A DNA stretch of 40,359 nucleotides from an uncultured Marvinbryantia sp. (GTDB lineage Bacteria; Bacillota; Clostridia; Lachnospirales; Lachnospiraceae): contig CANRKY010000007.1 in assembly GCA_947631355.1 (NCBI GenBank), positions 1 through 40,359 on the forward strand, written 5' to 3'. Within the stretch, counting starts at the first letter, position 1. The number at the start of each line of letters is the position of its first letter. This document shows positions 24,878 to 32,263 of this stretch, piece after piece. Made by a program: the position numbers and the translations under genes. Under the pieces are notes generated by a model. The model was not told where the DNA came from, searched no databases, and was given only the letters and a program-made list of their open reading frames with translations.

Positions 24878-25738
24878 TCATTTTGCGCCGGAAGGCAGCA
24901 GCGGCCTTTCCAGCGTGATCCGCCCCAGCTTTCCGCTCCGGAAATCATCCAGAAGGATGCCGGATGCTTTTTCATAGTCCAGCTCCTGCCCTTTCAGCAG
25001 GCAGCCCCTGCTTTTGGCGATCTCTGCCAGCACAGCCGCGTCCTGTGGCTGCTCCCCGCAGCCATAGCGGGCATCCAGCGCGCCGGGATACGCCTCTTTC
25101 AGAAAACGGATCAGTTCCAGCGCCAGCTCCTGCACATTCAGTATCTCGTCACGGATCGACCCCACCATAGCCAGGCGGAGCCCCACTGTCTGATCTTCAA
25201 ATTTTGGCCACAGGATCCCGGGCGTATCCAAAAGCTCCACATTTTTGTTCAGCCGGATCCACTGTTTCCCTTTGGTAACCCCGGGGCGGTTGCCGGTCTT
25301 CGCGCAGGCTTTCCCCGCAAACGTATTGATAAACGTGGATTTTCCCACGTTTGGGATCCCGGCCACCATGGCGCGCACCGGGCGGTTTATGATCCCGCGC
25401 CTGCGGTCCCGCTCTATCTTCTCCCGGCACGCCTCCCGGATGACATTGGTTAAAGTGCCCATGCCCGCTTTGCTCCGCGCGTCCAGCAGCACGGTAAGAT
25501 ATCCTTTTTCCGCGAAGAAGTCATTCCATTCCCGGTTGGCGGCATCATCCGCCAGATCCGCCTTGTTCAGCAGGATCACCCGGGCCTTGTTCTTCCCCAG
25601 CTCATCGATATCCGGGTTCCTGCTGGAAACGGGGATCCGCGCATCCACAAGCTCAATGATCAGGTCTATTAACTTGATGTCCTCCTGCATCATACGCTTT
25701 GCTTTTGTCATATGACCGGGGTACCACTGATAATCCAT
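24878..25738 (-). CDS. rbgA: Ribosome biogenesis GTPase RbgA (YlqF)
   Basis: It is a circularly permuted GTPase needed for late 50S subunit assembly in Bacillus. The permuted order is visible: G4 NKADLAD (about residue 60), then G1 GIPNVGKSTFIN (about 125) and G3 DTPGILWPK (about 172). The conserved N-terminus YQWYPGHMTKAKR is present, as is a C-terminal RNA-binding region. I use the ATG at 25738 with AGAGG upstream; a TTG at 25744 is also in frame. Length is 286 residues, as in the family. It sits between two signal peptidase genes, 12 and 15 nt away. Its nearness to rplS fits its role, since L19 and other 50S proteins assemble at the same stage. Confidence 0.95.
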   Translation of the reverse strand: MDYQWYPGHMTKAKRMMQEDIKLIDLIIELVDARIPVSSRNPDIDELGKNKARVILLNKADLADDAANREWNDFFAEKGYLTVLLDARSKAGMGTLTNVIREACREKIERDRRRGIINRPVRAMVAGIPNVGKSTFINTFAGKACAKTGNRPGVTKGKQWIRLNKNVELLDTPGILWPKFEDQTVGLRLAMVGSIRDEILNVQELALELIRFLKEAYPGALDARYGCGEQPQDAAVLAEIAKSRGCLLKGQELDYEKASGILLDDFRSGKLGRITLERPLLPSGAK

Positions 25739-25750
25739 CTGCAAACCTCT

Positions 25751-26335
25751 CTATCGGATCAGGCCGAAAGCCTCGGACGGGGAGACCCGAAACCAGACTT
25801 TCCCCTCGATGTAATCGGAATTTACCAGCCCGACATCCGCGTACCGGCTGTCTTCGCTGTCGTTGCGGTTGTCCCCCAACACAAAGTACTCTTTCACGCC
25901 CAGCGTGATGGGCTCCTCCGCAAGACCGCTGTCGTTCATGGACGGATAATCTGTTTTTTCCAGATATACCGAGCCGTTGATGTAGATCATCCCGTTGATG
26001 ATCTGCACCGTCTCCCCCGGAAGGCCCACCACGCGCTTGATGTGCGTGCGGCTGGTGCTGCTCCCGTTGGGCTTAAACGCAATGATGTCATTTCTCTTTG
26101 GGCTTCCCAGACGGTAATTCAGGGTGTTTAAGAGCACCACATCGCCGTCCGCCAGCGTCAGCTCCATGGACTGCCCCACATTGGTGCGCGCCTGCCCGAA
26201 AAAATATACGATCACGAACGCAAAAAGAACCACCACCGCGATCTCAAAGATCCACAGCATGGTATCGTTAAATCTCTCCCGGAAGGTTCTTTTTTCTTTC
26301 TGCCTTCTTCTGGCTCCTCTTGCCGATTTTTTCAT
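25751..26335 (-). CDS. lepB: Type I signal peptidase (first copy)
   Basis: This 194-residue enzyme has a basic cytosolic N-terminus (MKKSARGARRRQKEKR) and one membrane segment (MLWIFEIAVVVLFAFVIVYF). The catalytic Ser is in NVGQSMELTLADGD, the Lys in HIKRVVGLPGE, and box E is VLGDNRNDSEDSR. I start at the ATG at 26335 with GAGG six bases upstream; the ATG at 26347 lacks a site. A rho-independent terminator lies just upstream, so its expression depends on readthrough or an unseen promoter. The array of secreted proteins in this window are likely substrates of such enzymes (inference). Confidence 0.94.
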   Translation of the reverse strand: MKKSARGARRRQKEKRTFRERFNDTMLWIFEIAVVVLFAFVIVYFFGQARTNVGQSMELTLADGDVVLLNTLNYRLGSPKRNDIIAFKPNGSSTSRTHIKRVVGLPGETVQIINGMIYINGSVYLEKTDYPSMNDSGLAEEPITLGVKEYFVLGDNRNDSEDSRYADVGLVNSDYIEGKVWFRVSPSEAFGLIR

Positions 26336-26354
26336 GCCAAACCTCATATGAAAT

Positions 26355-26385
26355 GACCAAAAGGGCTGTCCAAAGACAGCCCTTT
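26355..26385 (-). terminator. Terminator after rplS
   Basis: An 11-bp perfect stem (AAAGGGCTGTC / GACAGCCCTTT, loop TTTG, 26360-26385) is followed on the minus strand by a short T run. Its symmetry would also allow weak termination on the plus strand. Confidence 0.75.
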
Positions 26386-26394
26386 GTGTACCTG

Positions 26395-26742
26395 TTATCT
26401 TACCAGTTCTTTTACCTTCGCGCTCTTGCCGGAACGATTTCTCAGATAGTTCAGCTTTGCGCGTCTTACTTTACCGCGTCTGATCACTTCCACCTTTTCC
26501 ACGTTCGGTGAATGAAGGGGCCATGTCTTTTCAACGCCCACACCGTTGGAGGTTTTCCTCACGGTAAATGTGGCGCGAACACTTCCGCCCTGCTTCTTTA
26601 ATACGGTTCCCTCAAACACCTGCACACGCTCACGGTTTCCTTCTTTGATCTTTCCGTAAACCCGCACGGTGTCGCCCACCTGAAACTGCGGCACTTCCGC
26701 CTTCAGCTGCGCATCTTCGATTTTTTTGATAATTTCCTGCAT
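26395..26742 (-). CDS. rplS: 50S ribosomal protein L19 (bL19)
   Basis: It is a structural protein at the 30S-50S interface. The 115-residue sequence has the family core [20 protein letters not shown], followed by VQVFEGTVL, and ends [21 protein letters not shown]. The ATG at 26742 has AGGAGG six bases upstream; upstream in-frame codons are leader sequence. Unlike in Bacillus, where it follows trmD closely, here it has its own promoter and an 80-nt leader, with a hypothetical gene between it and trmD. A terminator follows directly. Confidence 0.97.
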   Translation of the reverse strand: MQEIIKKIEDAQLKAEVPQFQVGDTVRVYGKIKEGNRERVQVFEGTVLKKQGGSVRATFTVRKTSNGVGVEKTWPLHSPNVEKVEVIRRGKVRRAKLNYLRNRSGKSAKVKELVR

Positions 26743-26816
26743 TGTGTGCCTCCTTCGTCTTTTGGATGTTCTTAATACAGAAACGTAACAGAGGACCATC
26801 TCATTTTCTCACAACG
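26743..26816 (-). promoter_or_regulatory. Leader of rplS, possible L19 autoregulatory RNA
   Basis: The transcript from the promoter at 26823-26851 would have a leader of about 75 nt. It can form a stem of GATG with CATC enclosing TGTT/AACA. Firmicutes often carry an L19 leader element at this place, but I cannot confirm a match to that family. Confidence 0.3.
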
Positions 26817-26822
26817 TAGACA

Positions 26823-26851
26823 ATTTTACCATGCTCCGGTAAAAAAAGCAA
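26823..26851 (-). promoter_or_regulatory. Sigma-A-like promoter of rplS
   Basis: On the minus strand there is TTGCTT, a 17-nt spacer and TAAAAT, placed 80 nt before the rplS ATG and 34 nt after the stop of the upstream gene. Confidence 0.55.
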
Positions 26852-26885
26852 GTATAATTTATCGCAGAGCCTGCATCCCGGAAGA

Positions 26886-27431
26886 TCACGCCTCCTGATC
26901 TGTGTTCTGCGGTTCTTCTTCTGCCGCTTCCGCCGCATCATTCGCCGCTTCTGCCGTATCTTCTGCGGCGTCATCTTCTGTCTCCGCTTCATCGCATCCG
27001 CAGCTCTCCTCGGAGGATTCCTCGTCCGCCACCGCATTGCTCACCGCTTCCGCCGCGTCTGCCACTGCTTTTTTCGCATCGAGGATCGCCTCATCCGCAT
27101 CCTGCTCCATCTCGTCCACAAATTCTTTTTCTTCTTCAGGAAGTTTCTCCTTCAGAGCCGCGATCTCATCCTCCAGAGCGCTGATCTCGTTGTAAATATC
27201 GTTGATGGCGATGATCTTCTCCGCAAATTCCGTCGCATCGTCCTTGTGTGCCTCATAGTAGGCTTTGCCCAGCTCCGCGATGGCGTCATCCGCCTTTTTC
27301 TTTTTCCCAAGAATTTTCGTGCGCAGACCTGCGATCTCCGCCACTTCCCCGGTCTTTTTCGCCATGCTCTGTGCCAGTTCGCCTACATTCTGAGCCAGTT
27401 CTTCAAATTTTTTTCCCCAATCGAATCCCAT
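26886..27431 (-). CDS. Acidic coiled-coil-like protein of unknown function
   Basis: I do not recognise a named family. The 181 residues begin MGFDWGKKFEELAQNVGELA. The N-terminal half is helical with a basic patch (GKKKKADDAIAELGKAYYEA) and an EISALEDEIAALKEKL coiled-coil segment. From about residue 110 it is Ala/Glu/Asp-rich and very acidic, with a single CGC motif. There is no signal peptide or membrane segment, so it is probably cytosolic. It has a good AAAGGAG seven bases before the ATG. Its first 49 bases overlap the end of trmD in another frame. The position between trmD and rplS is unusual compared with Bacillus. Confidence 0.8.
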   Translation of the reverse strand: MGFDWGKKFEELAQNVGELAQSMAKKTGEVAEIAGLRTKILGKKKKADDAIAELGKAYYEAHKDDATEFAEKIIAINDIYNEISALEDEIAALKEKLPEEEKEFVDEMEQDADEAILDAKKAVADAAEAVSNAVADEESSEESCGCDEAETEDDAAEDTAEAANDAAEAAEEEPQNTDQEA

Positions 27432-28177
27432 TTTTCTTCTCCTTTCAATGATTCCTTTTCTTTTTTCAATAATTCCTTTTCCTTATCCGTAAGATCCGCC
27501 TTTTCCAGCAGATCCGGACGCCATTTTGCCGTGCGGCGGATGGACTGTTCCCGCCTCCACTTTTCTACATTCCCGTGATGTCCGGAGAGCAGCACAGGCG
27601 GCACCGCCTTGCCCCGCCACACTTCCGGCCTGCTGTACTGCGGATATTCCAGCAGGGAGTCGTGAAACGATTCAAATTCCGCGGAGGTCTCGTTGTTCAG
27701 CACCCCCTCCACCAGCCGGGAGATGGTGTCGATCATGACCATCGCAGGGAGTTCGCCCCCGGTAAGCACGTAGTCCCCGATGGAGACGAAATCGGTCACG
27801 ATCTCCTCTAACACACGCTCATCGATTCCCTCATAATGGCCGCACAGGAGCACCAGCTCCTCCTCTTTCGCAAATTCCTCCGCCATCTCCTGATGGAACG
27901 TTCTGCCCTGGGGCGTCAGATAAACGGTGCGCAGGGGCCGCCCCGCCCGGGCCGTCACATACTGGTGCGCCGCGTACACCGGCTCCGCCTGCATCACCAT
28001 GCCGGCGCCGCCGCCATACGGGTAGTCATCCACTTTGCCGTGCTTATTTCCCGCAAAATCACGGATATTTACAGTGTCTAAAGACAGGAGCCCTTTTTCC
28101 AGCGCCCTCCCGGTAATGCTTGTCCGAAGTCCGTTTTCGATCATTTCCGGAAATAATGTCAGCACATGAAATTTCAC
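27383..28177 (-). CDS. trmD: tRNA (guanine-37-N1)-methyltransferase
   Basis: It methylates G37 of tRNAs using S-adenosylmethionine, preventing +1 frameshifts. The start is a GTG at 28177 (VKFHVLTLFPEMIENG), preceded by GGAGG, and it overlaps the rimM TGA (GTGA). SPOUT trefoil-knot signatures are YPYGGGAGMVMQAEP, LLCGHYEGIDER and SIGDYVLTGGELPAMVMID; the catalytic Asp lies in HDSLLEYPQYSRPEVW. At 264 residues it is some 15-25 longer than usual. The extra C-terminus is Lys/Glu-rich with a seven-residue repeat (KELLKKE, KESLKGE) and overlaps the next gene by 49 nt. Confidence 0.95.
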   Translation of the reverse strand: MKFHVLTLFPEMIENGLRTSITGRALEKGLLSLDTVNIRDFAGNKHGKVDDYPYGGGAGMVMQAEPVYAAHQYVTARAGRPLRTVYLTPQGRTFHQEMAEEFAKEEELVLLCGHYEGIDERVLEEIVTDFVSIGDYVLTGGELPAMVMIDTISRLVEGVLNNETSAEFESFHDSLLEYPQYSRPEVWRGKAVPPVLLSGHHGNVEKWRREQSIRRTAKWRPDLLEKADLTDKEKELLKKEKESLKGEEKWDSIGEKNLKNWLRM

Positions 28178-28680
28178 AAAAGCCCCTCCAGCAGATGAAC
28201 TGTCATCCTGTTTTTCTCTAAAGACACTTCTATAATACAATCTTTTGTGTTCGGTATCAAGACTTCTTTTTCATTTTCCATTTTTATTACGTAGACATCG
28301 TTGGCCCCGGTGCGGATGATCTCTGTCAGTTCGCCCAGGAACGCCCCGGTGTCCTCATACACTTCCAGCCCGATCAGATCGCACAGGAAATACTCGCCAT
28401 CTTCCAGCGGCACGGCGTCTTTTCTCTGGATCAGCAGCGGGCAGCCTTTGTATTTTTCCACATCCTCGATATGGTCGATCTCCTGAAATTTCAGGATCAC
28501 CATATTTTTGAAAAATTTCACGTTTTGGATGGAAAGCGGCACGCGCCCCGCCCGGCTTTCCACATAAACCGACTTCAGTTTTTTGAATCTTTCTACATCG
28601 TCTGTGGTGGGGTAGACCTTCACTTCCCCGCGCAGCCCGTGTGTAGATGAGATCACGCCCACCTGCAAAAAATCTTCCAT
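28174..28680 (-). CDS. rimM: 16S rRNA processing protein RimM
   Basis: It assists 30S head assembly by binding S19. The 168-residue protein has the N-terminal domain signature LQVGVISSTHGLRGEVKVYP and a C-terminal PRC-barrel (EDGEYFLCDLIGLEVYED). The ATG at 28680 is chosen because the family begins right there. An AAGGAG lies about 12 bases upstream, which is slightly long. The stop overlaps the trmD GTG start, so translation is coupled. A hairpin lies between it and khpA. Confidence 0.95.
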   Translation of the reverse strand: MEDFLQVGVISSTHGLRGEVKVYPTTDDVERFKKLKSVYVESRAGRVPLSIQNVKFFKNMVILKFQEIDHIEDVEKYKGCPLLIQRKDAVPLEDGEYFLCDLIGLEVYEDTGAFLGELTEIIRTGANDVYVIKMENEKEVLIPNTKDCIIEVSLEKNRMTVHLLEGLL

Positions 28681-28722
28681 ATGAATAATTTTCTCCTTTT
28701 CCTGTGCGGGCACTGTGCATAA

Positions 28723-28742
28723 AGGGCCGCCAGAGGCAGCCC
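28723..28742 (-). terminator. Hairpin between khpA and rimM, possible attenuator
   Basis: An 8-bp GC-rich stem (GGGCTGCC / GGCGGCCC with a TCT loop) is followed by only TTTAT. It is too weak in T residues to be a confident terminator and may just lower downstream expression. Confidence 0.4.
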
Positions 28743-28754
28743 CATACACTCGCA

Positions 28755-28982
28755 TTATACGATATCCACAACCACTTTTTTGTCGCTCTTGGACGCCGCC
28801 GCTTTCACGACCGCGCGGATTGCTTTTGCAATTCTGCCCTGTTTTCCGATCACTTTACCCATATCGGACTGGGCTACTTTCAGCTCGATCACGGTTGTTC
28901 TGCCGTTTTCCTTTTCCGTGACCACAACTTCCTCGGGATGTTCAACCAGAGATTTGGCAATCACTTCTACTAATTCTTTCAT
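28755..28982 (-). CDS. khpA: KH-domain RNA-binding protein KhpA
   Basis: This is a small single-KH RNA-binding protein (75 residues). In Gram-positive bacteria it pairs with KhpB and affects cell elongation and mRNA levels. The KH loop is IGKQGRIAKAIR. I use the ATG at 28982 (MKELVEVIAKSLV), six bases after AGGTG; two further in-frame ATGs upstream lack space for a site. Its place between rpsP and rimM is the same as in Bacillus and Streptococcus. Confidence 0.95.
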   Translation of the reverse strand: MKELVEVIAKSLVEHPEEVVVTEKENGRTTVIELKVAQSDMGKVIGKQGRIAKAIRAVVKAAASKSDKKVVVDIV

Positions 28983-28997
28983 TACCATCACCTCACC

Positions 28998-29243
28998 TTA
29001 TTTTTCGATGCCAGCCAGCTTAAACAGCTTGCCTACCACATCGGTCGGCTGTGCGCCATTTGCAAGCCACTTCTTAGCCAGTTCTTCATCGATCTTAAAT
29101 TCGCTCGGGTCGGTATTCGGATTGTACGTACCAATCTCTGCTATACATCTTCCGTCTCTGGGAGATCTGGAATCTGCCACAACGATTCTATAGAAAGGAG
29201 CCTTTTTCTGTCCCATCCTTCTTAATCTGATCTTCACTGCCAT
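28998..29243 (-). CDS. rpsP: 30S ribosomal protein S16 (bS16)
   Basis: The protein has 81 residues. The family start is [20 protein letters not shown], followed by [11 protein letters not shown] and YNPNTDP. The ATG at 29243 has AGGAGGTG nine bases upstream. It lies in the usual ffh-rpsP-khpA order, 41 nt after ffh. Confidence 0.98.
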   Translation of the reverse strand: MAVKIRLRRMGQKKAPFYRIVVADSRSPRDGRCIAEIGTYNPNTDPSEFKIDEELAKKWLANGAQPTDVVGKLFKLAGIEK

Positions 29244-29284
29244 TTGTATTTTCACCTCCTTAATTGATTCATCTGCTTTCTATG

Positions 29285-30634
29285 TTAAAAGGGAAGTTTG
29301 AATCTTCCTCTTTTACCACCTTTGCCGCCCATCAGCCCCGGAATCTGCTTCATCAGCTTCCGGCTCTGCTCAAACTGCTTCACCAGACGGTTGACTTCCG
29401 CGATGTCCACGCCGCTCCCGTCCGCGATCCGCTTTTTCCGGGAGGGATTCAGGATATCGGGGTTCGCCCGCTCCTCCGGCGTCATGGAAAAAATGATGGA
29501 TTCGTTCCTGGTCAGCGCCTTTTCATCGATCATGCCGTCCAGCTCTTTCATTTTGCTGCCTCCCAGGCCGGGAAGCATGCTCAGGATATTGGACAGGCCG
29601 CCCATGCCCCGCATCTGGTTCATGCTCTCCAGATAATCGTCAAAGCCGAAGGTGGCCTTGCGGAACTTCTGCTCCATCTCCCGCGCTTTGGCCTCGTCCA
29701 GATTTTCCTGCGCCTTCTCGATCAGGCTCATCACATCGCCCATTCCCAGGATCCTGGAAGCCATGCGATCCGGATAAAACTGCTCCAGGTCGGAGAGTTT
29801 TTCGCCCATACCCACGTACAGGATGGGCTTCCCGCAGGTGGCCCGTATGGAGAGCGCGGCTCCGCCTCTGGAGTCGCCGTCCAGCTTTGTGAGGATCACG
29901 CCGTCTATCCCGATCTTGTCGTTAAACATCTGGGACACGTTCACCGCGTCCTGGCCGGTCATGGCGTCCACCACAAGGATCGTCTGATCCACGTGCACGG
30001 CGTTTTTGATCTCCACCAGCTCGTTCATCATTTCTTCATCGATGTGAAGGCGTCCGGCGGTATCCAGTATCACCACGTTCATCCCGTGGCTCTTTGCGTG
30101 TTCCACCGCGGCCTTCGCGATGTTCACCGGACTCTGCTTGTCGCCCATGGAGAACACTTCCACGCCCTGTTTTTCGCCGTTGATCTGCAGCTGCTGTATG
30201 GCTGCGGGACGGTAAATGTCGCACGCCGCCAGCAGCGGCACCCTGCCCCTGGACTTCAGTTTGCCGGCGATCTTTGCCGTGGTGGTGGTCTTGCCTGCGC
30301 CCTGCAGGCCGGCCATCATGATCACGGTGATCTCCCCGCCGGGCCGCAGGGCGATCTCGGTCGTCTCGGAGCCCATCAGGGCGATCATTTCTTCATTTAC
30401 AATTTTGATCACCATCTGCGCGGGATTCAGGCCTGTCATCACGTCCTGGCCCACCGCCCGCTCCTGCACGGCGTTCATGAACTGTTTTACCACTTTAAAG
30501 CTGACGTCCGCCTCCAGAAGCGCCATTTTCACTTCTTTCAGGGCGGCTTTCACATCCGCCTCCGTCAGACGGCCCTTGCCCCGCAGGTTTCGAAATACAT
30601 TCTGTAATTTATCGGAAAGGCTCTCAAATGCCAT
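29285..30634 (-). CDS. ffh: Signal recognition particle GTPase Ffh (SRP54)
   Basis: It binds 4.5S/SRP RNA and signal sequences of nascent membrane and secreted proteins and docks with FtsY. The N domain starts MAFESLSDKLQNVF. The NG domain has G1 GLQGAGKTTTTAKIAG (about 107), DTAGRLHIDEEM and TKLDGDSRGG. The Met-rich M domain (about 300-449) includes MRGMGGLSNILSMLPGLGG and the RNA-binding SRKKRIADGSG segment. The ATG at 30634 has GGAGG upstream and is 1 nt from the ylxM stop, so the two are coupled. Length is 449 residues, normal. Confidence 0.98.
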   Translation of the reverse strand: MAFESLSDKLQNVFRNLRGKGRLTEADVKAALKEVKMALLEADVSFKVVKQFMNAVQERAVGQDVMTGLNPAQMVIKIVNEEMIALMGSETTEIALRPGGEITVIMMAGLQGAGKTTTTAKIAGKLKSRGRVPLLAACDIYRPAAIQQLQINGEKQGVEVFSMGDKQSPVNIAKAAVEHAKSHGMNVVILDTAGRLHIDEEMMNELVEIKNAVHVDQTILVVDAMTGQDAVNVSQMFNDKIGIDGVILTKLDGDSRGGAALSIRATCGKPILYVGMGEKLSDLEQFYPDRMASRILGMGDVMSLIEKAQENLDEAKAREMEQKFRKATFGFDDYLESMNQMRGMGGLSNILSMLPGLGGSKMKELDGMIDEKALTRNESIIFSMTPEERANPDILNPSRKKRIADGSGVDIAEVNRLVKQFEQSRKLMKQIPGLMGGKGGKRGRFKLPF

Positions 30635-30635
30635 G

Positions 30636-30953
30636 TTATAATTCCTCCAGAATTTCCCCGGAGATCCTCTCGATCTCCTCCTGCCCCTGCGCAAGATCGT
30701 GGATCTGCTCCACTTTCCTGCGGATGGAGAGAAACTTTTCCAGGAGATGAAGCTTCGACTCGTAATCCTCCAGGATGCGGTCGCAGCGCCGGATCAAGTC
30801 GTGCACGCCCTGGCGGCTGATCTGGTATTCCTCCGCCGCCTCAGACAGGGAAGTATCGTTGAGCACCACTTCTTCATATACATTCCGCTGGTGCTTTGTT
30901 AAAAGCTCGCCATAAAAATCAAACAAAAGCGTGCGTTCCAGGATCCGCTCCAT
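30636..30953 (-). CDS. ylxM: SRP-associated helix-turn-helix protein YlxM
   Basis: This small UPF0122 protein of the sigma-70 region 4-like fold stimulates SRP-related GTPase activity in streptococci. Family signatures are [20 protein letters not shown] and the helix-turn-helix [20 protein letters not shown] prefer the ATG at 30953 ([10 protein letters not shown]), with AAAGGTG six bases upstream, giving 105 residues. The ATG at 30959 and codons up to 30998 are less likely because they run into a hairpin. It is directly followed by ffh. Confidence 0.93.
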   Translation of the reverse strand: MERILERTLLFDFYGELLTKHQRNVYEEVVLNDTSLSEAAEEYQISRQGVHDLIRRCDRILEDYESKLHLLEKFLSIRRKVEQIHDLAQGQEEIERISGEILEEL

Positions 30954-30969
30954 TTTCATCACCTTTGCC

Positions 30970-30998
30970 ATCATAATATAAAACGCACGGGCTGTCAA
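30970..30998 (-). promoter_or_regulatory. Promoter built into the terminator upstream of ylxM-ffh
   Basis: The minus strand shows a consensus TTGACA, a 17-nt spacer and TATGAT. The -35 box lies in the 3' arm of the terminator hairpin. The predicted start (about 30963) falls within the ylxM ribosome binding site, leaving almost no leader, so the real start may differ. Confidence 0.5.
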
Positions 30999-31021
30999 GG
31001 TTTTTTTCTTGACAGCCCGTG
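30978..31021 (-). terminator. Terminator after the threonine ammonia-lyase gene
   Basis: A perfect 14-bp inverted repeat (CACGGGCTGTCAAG / CTTGACAGCCCGTG) with an 8-nt A-rich loop (minus strand) is followed by GCGTTTTAT. The stem is strong and the T run moderate. Confidence 0.75.
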
Positions 31022-31040
31022 TGTTTCTTGTATCCGTGCT

Positions 31041-32252
31041 TTACAGGCTTGTGCGGATCACCCTGGGCTTGAACCCGTGCTCCTCCAGCGCCTGCACGAT
31101 CTGGTTCTTGTGCTCGGTGCCGAACGCCTCCATGGTGATCTTCAGCTCCACCGCCTTGTTGCGGTTGGTGCTCACAAACTGGTTGTGCTCCAGCTTTATG
31201 ACATTGCCCTGATTTTCCGCCACCACAGTGGACACCCGCACCAGCTGCCCCGGCGTGTCCGGGAGCAGCACGGAGACCGTAAAGATGCGGTCTCTCTGGA
31301 TCAGCCCCAGCTGAACCACGGAGGACATGGTGATCACATCCATGTTGCCGCCGCTCAGGATGGACACCACCTTTTTGTTTTTCACGTTCAGATGCTTTAA
31401 AGCCGCCGCCGTGAGCAGACCGGAATTTTCCACGATCATCTTGTGGTTTTCCACCATATCCAGAAATGCCACGATCAGCTCGTCGTCCTGCACGGTGATG
31501 ATCCCGTCCAGATTTTTCTGCAGATAGGGGAAGATTTTTTCTCCGGGCCGCTTCACTGCCGTGCCGTCCGCGATGGTATTAATGGAAGGCAGCGTGACCA
31601 CCTCCCCCGCCTCCAGGGAAGCCTGCAGGCAGTTGGCGCCCTCCGGCTCCACCCCGATCACCTTGATGTTGGGATTCAGCATCTTGGCCAGCGTGGACAC
31701 GCCGGCAGCCAGGCCGCCGCCGCCCACCGGCACAAGGATATAGTCCACCAGCGGCAGTTCCTGTATGATCTCCATAGCGATGGTCCCCTGCCCGGTGGCC
31801 ACGCCCAGGTCGTCAAAGGGATGAATGAAGGTGTATCCGTTTTCTTTGGCCAGCTCGTATGCATACTCGCAGGCCGCGTCGTACACATCCCCGTGGAGGA
31901 TCACCTCCGCGCCGTAGCTCTTTGTGCGGTTCACCTTCATCAGCGGCGTGGTGACCGGCATCACCACCACTGCCTTAACCCCCAGCTCCTTGGCTGCGTA
32001 GGCCACGCCCTGGGCATGGTTCCCCGCCGATGCCGTGATCAGGCCCTTTTCCTGCTCCTCTCTGGTGAGAGTGGAAATGCGGTAATACGCCCCGCGGATC
32101 TTGTACGCTCCCGTAATCTGCATGTTCTCCGGCTTGAAATACACCCGGTTGCCCGTCTTATCGCTGAAATACCTGCTGTACACCAGTTTTGTCTCCTGGG
32201 TAACTTTTTTTACGATCTCAGCCGCTTCTTCAAATTTTTCCAATGTCAGCAT
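31041..32252 (-). CDS. ilvA: Threonine ammonia-lyase, single-ACT-domain form
   Basis: This PLP enzyme converts threonine to 2-oxobutanoate and ammonia, for isoleucine synthesis or threonine fermentation to propionate. The PLP lysine is in ITGAYKIRGAYYR (about residue 50), and the phosphate-binding glycine loop is VPVGGGGLAAGVS. The C-terminal 75-80 residues form one ACT domain (FTVSVLLPDTPGQLVRVS). The length of 403 residues and the single ACT domain fit the catabolic-like subgroup rather than the two-ACT biosynthetic enzyme. It starts 11 nt after ftsY, so it is co-transcribed with rnc-smc-ftsY, and a terminator follows. I see no T-box or other leader. Confidence 0.93.
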   Translation of the reverse strand: MLTLEKFEEAAEIVKKVTQETKLVYSRYFSDKTGNRVYFKPENMQITGAYKIRGAYYRISTLTREEQEKGLITASAGNHAQGVAYAAKELGVKAVVVMPVTTPLMKVNRTKSYGAEVILHGDVYDAACEYAYELAKENGYTFIHPFDDLGVATGQGTIAMEIIQELPLVDYILVPVGGGGLAAGVSTLAKMLNPNIKVIGVEPEGANCLQASLEAGEVVTLPSINTIADGTAVKRPGEKIFPYLQKNLDGIITVQDDELIVAFLDMVENHKMIVENSGLLTAAALKHLNVKNKKVVSILSGGNMDVITMSSVVQLGLIQRDRIFTVSVLLPDTPGQLVRVSTVVAENQGNVIKLEHNQFVSTNRNKAVELKITMEAFGTEHKNQIVQALEEHGFKPRVIRTSL

Positions 32253-32263
32253 ATTCTTTTCCC

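Noticed and set aside
28754..28782. TATAAT at the end of khpA as a rimM promoter
   Set aside because: No -35 element at the proper distance.
29264..30607. Plus-strand frame of 447 residues opposite ffh
   Set aside because: The minus strand encodes a complete Ffh; the plus frame is His/Leu-rich without any motif.
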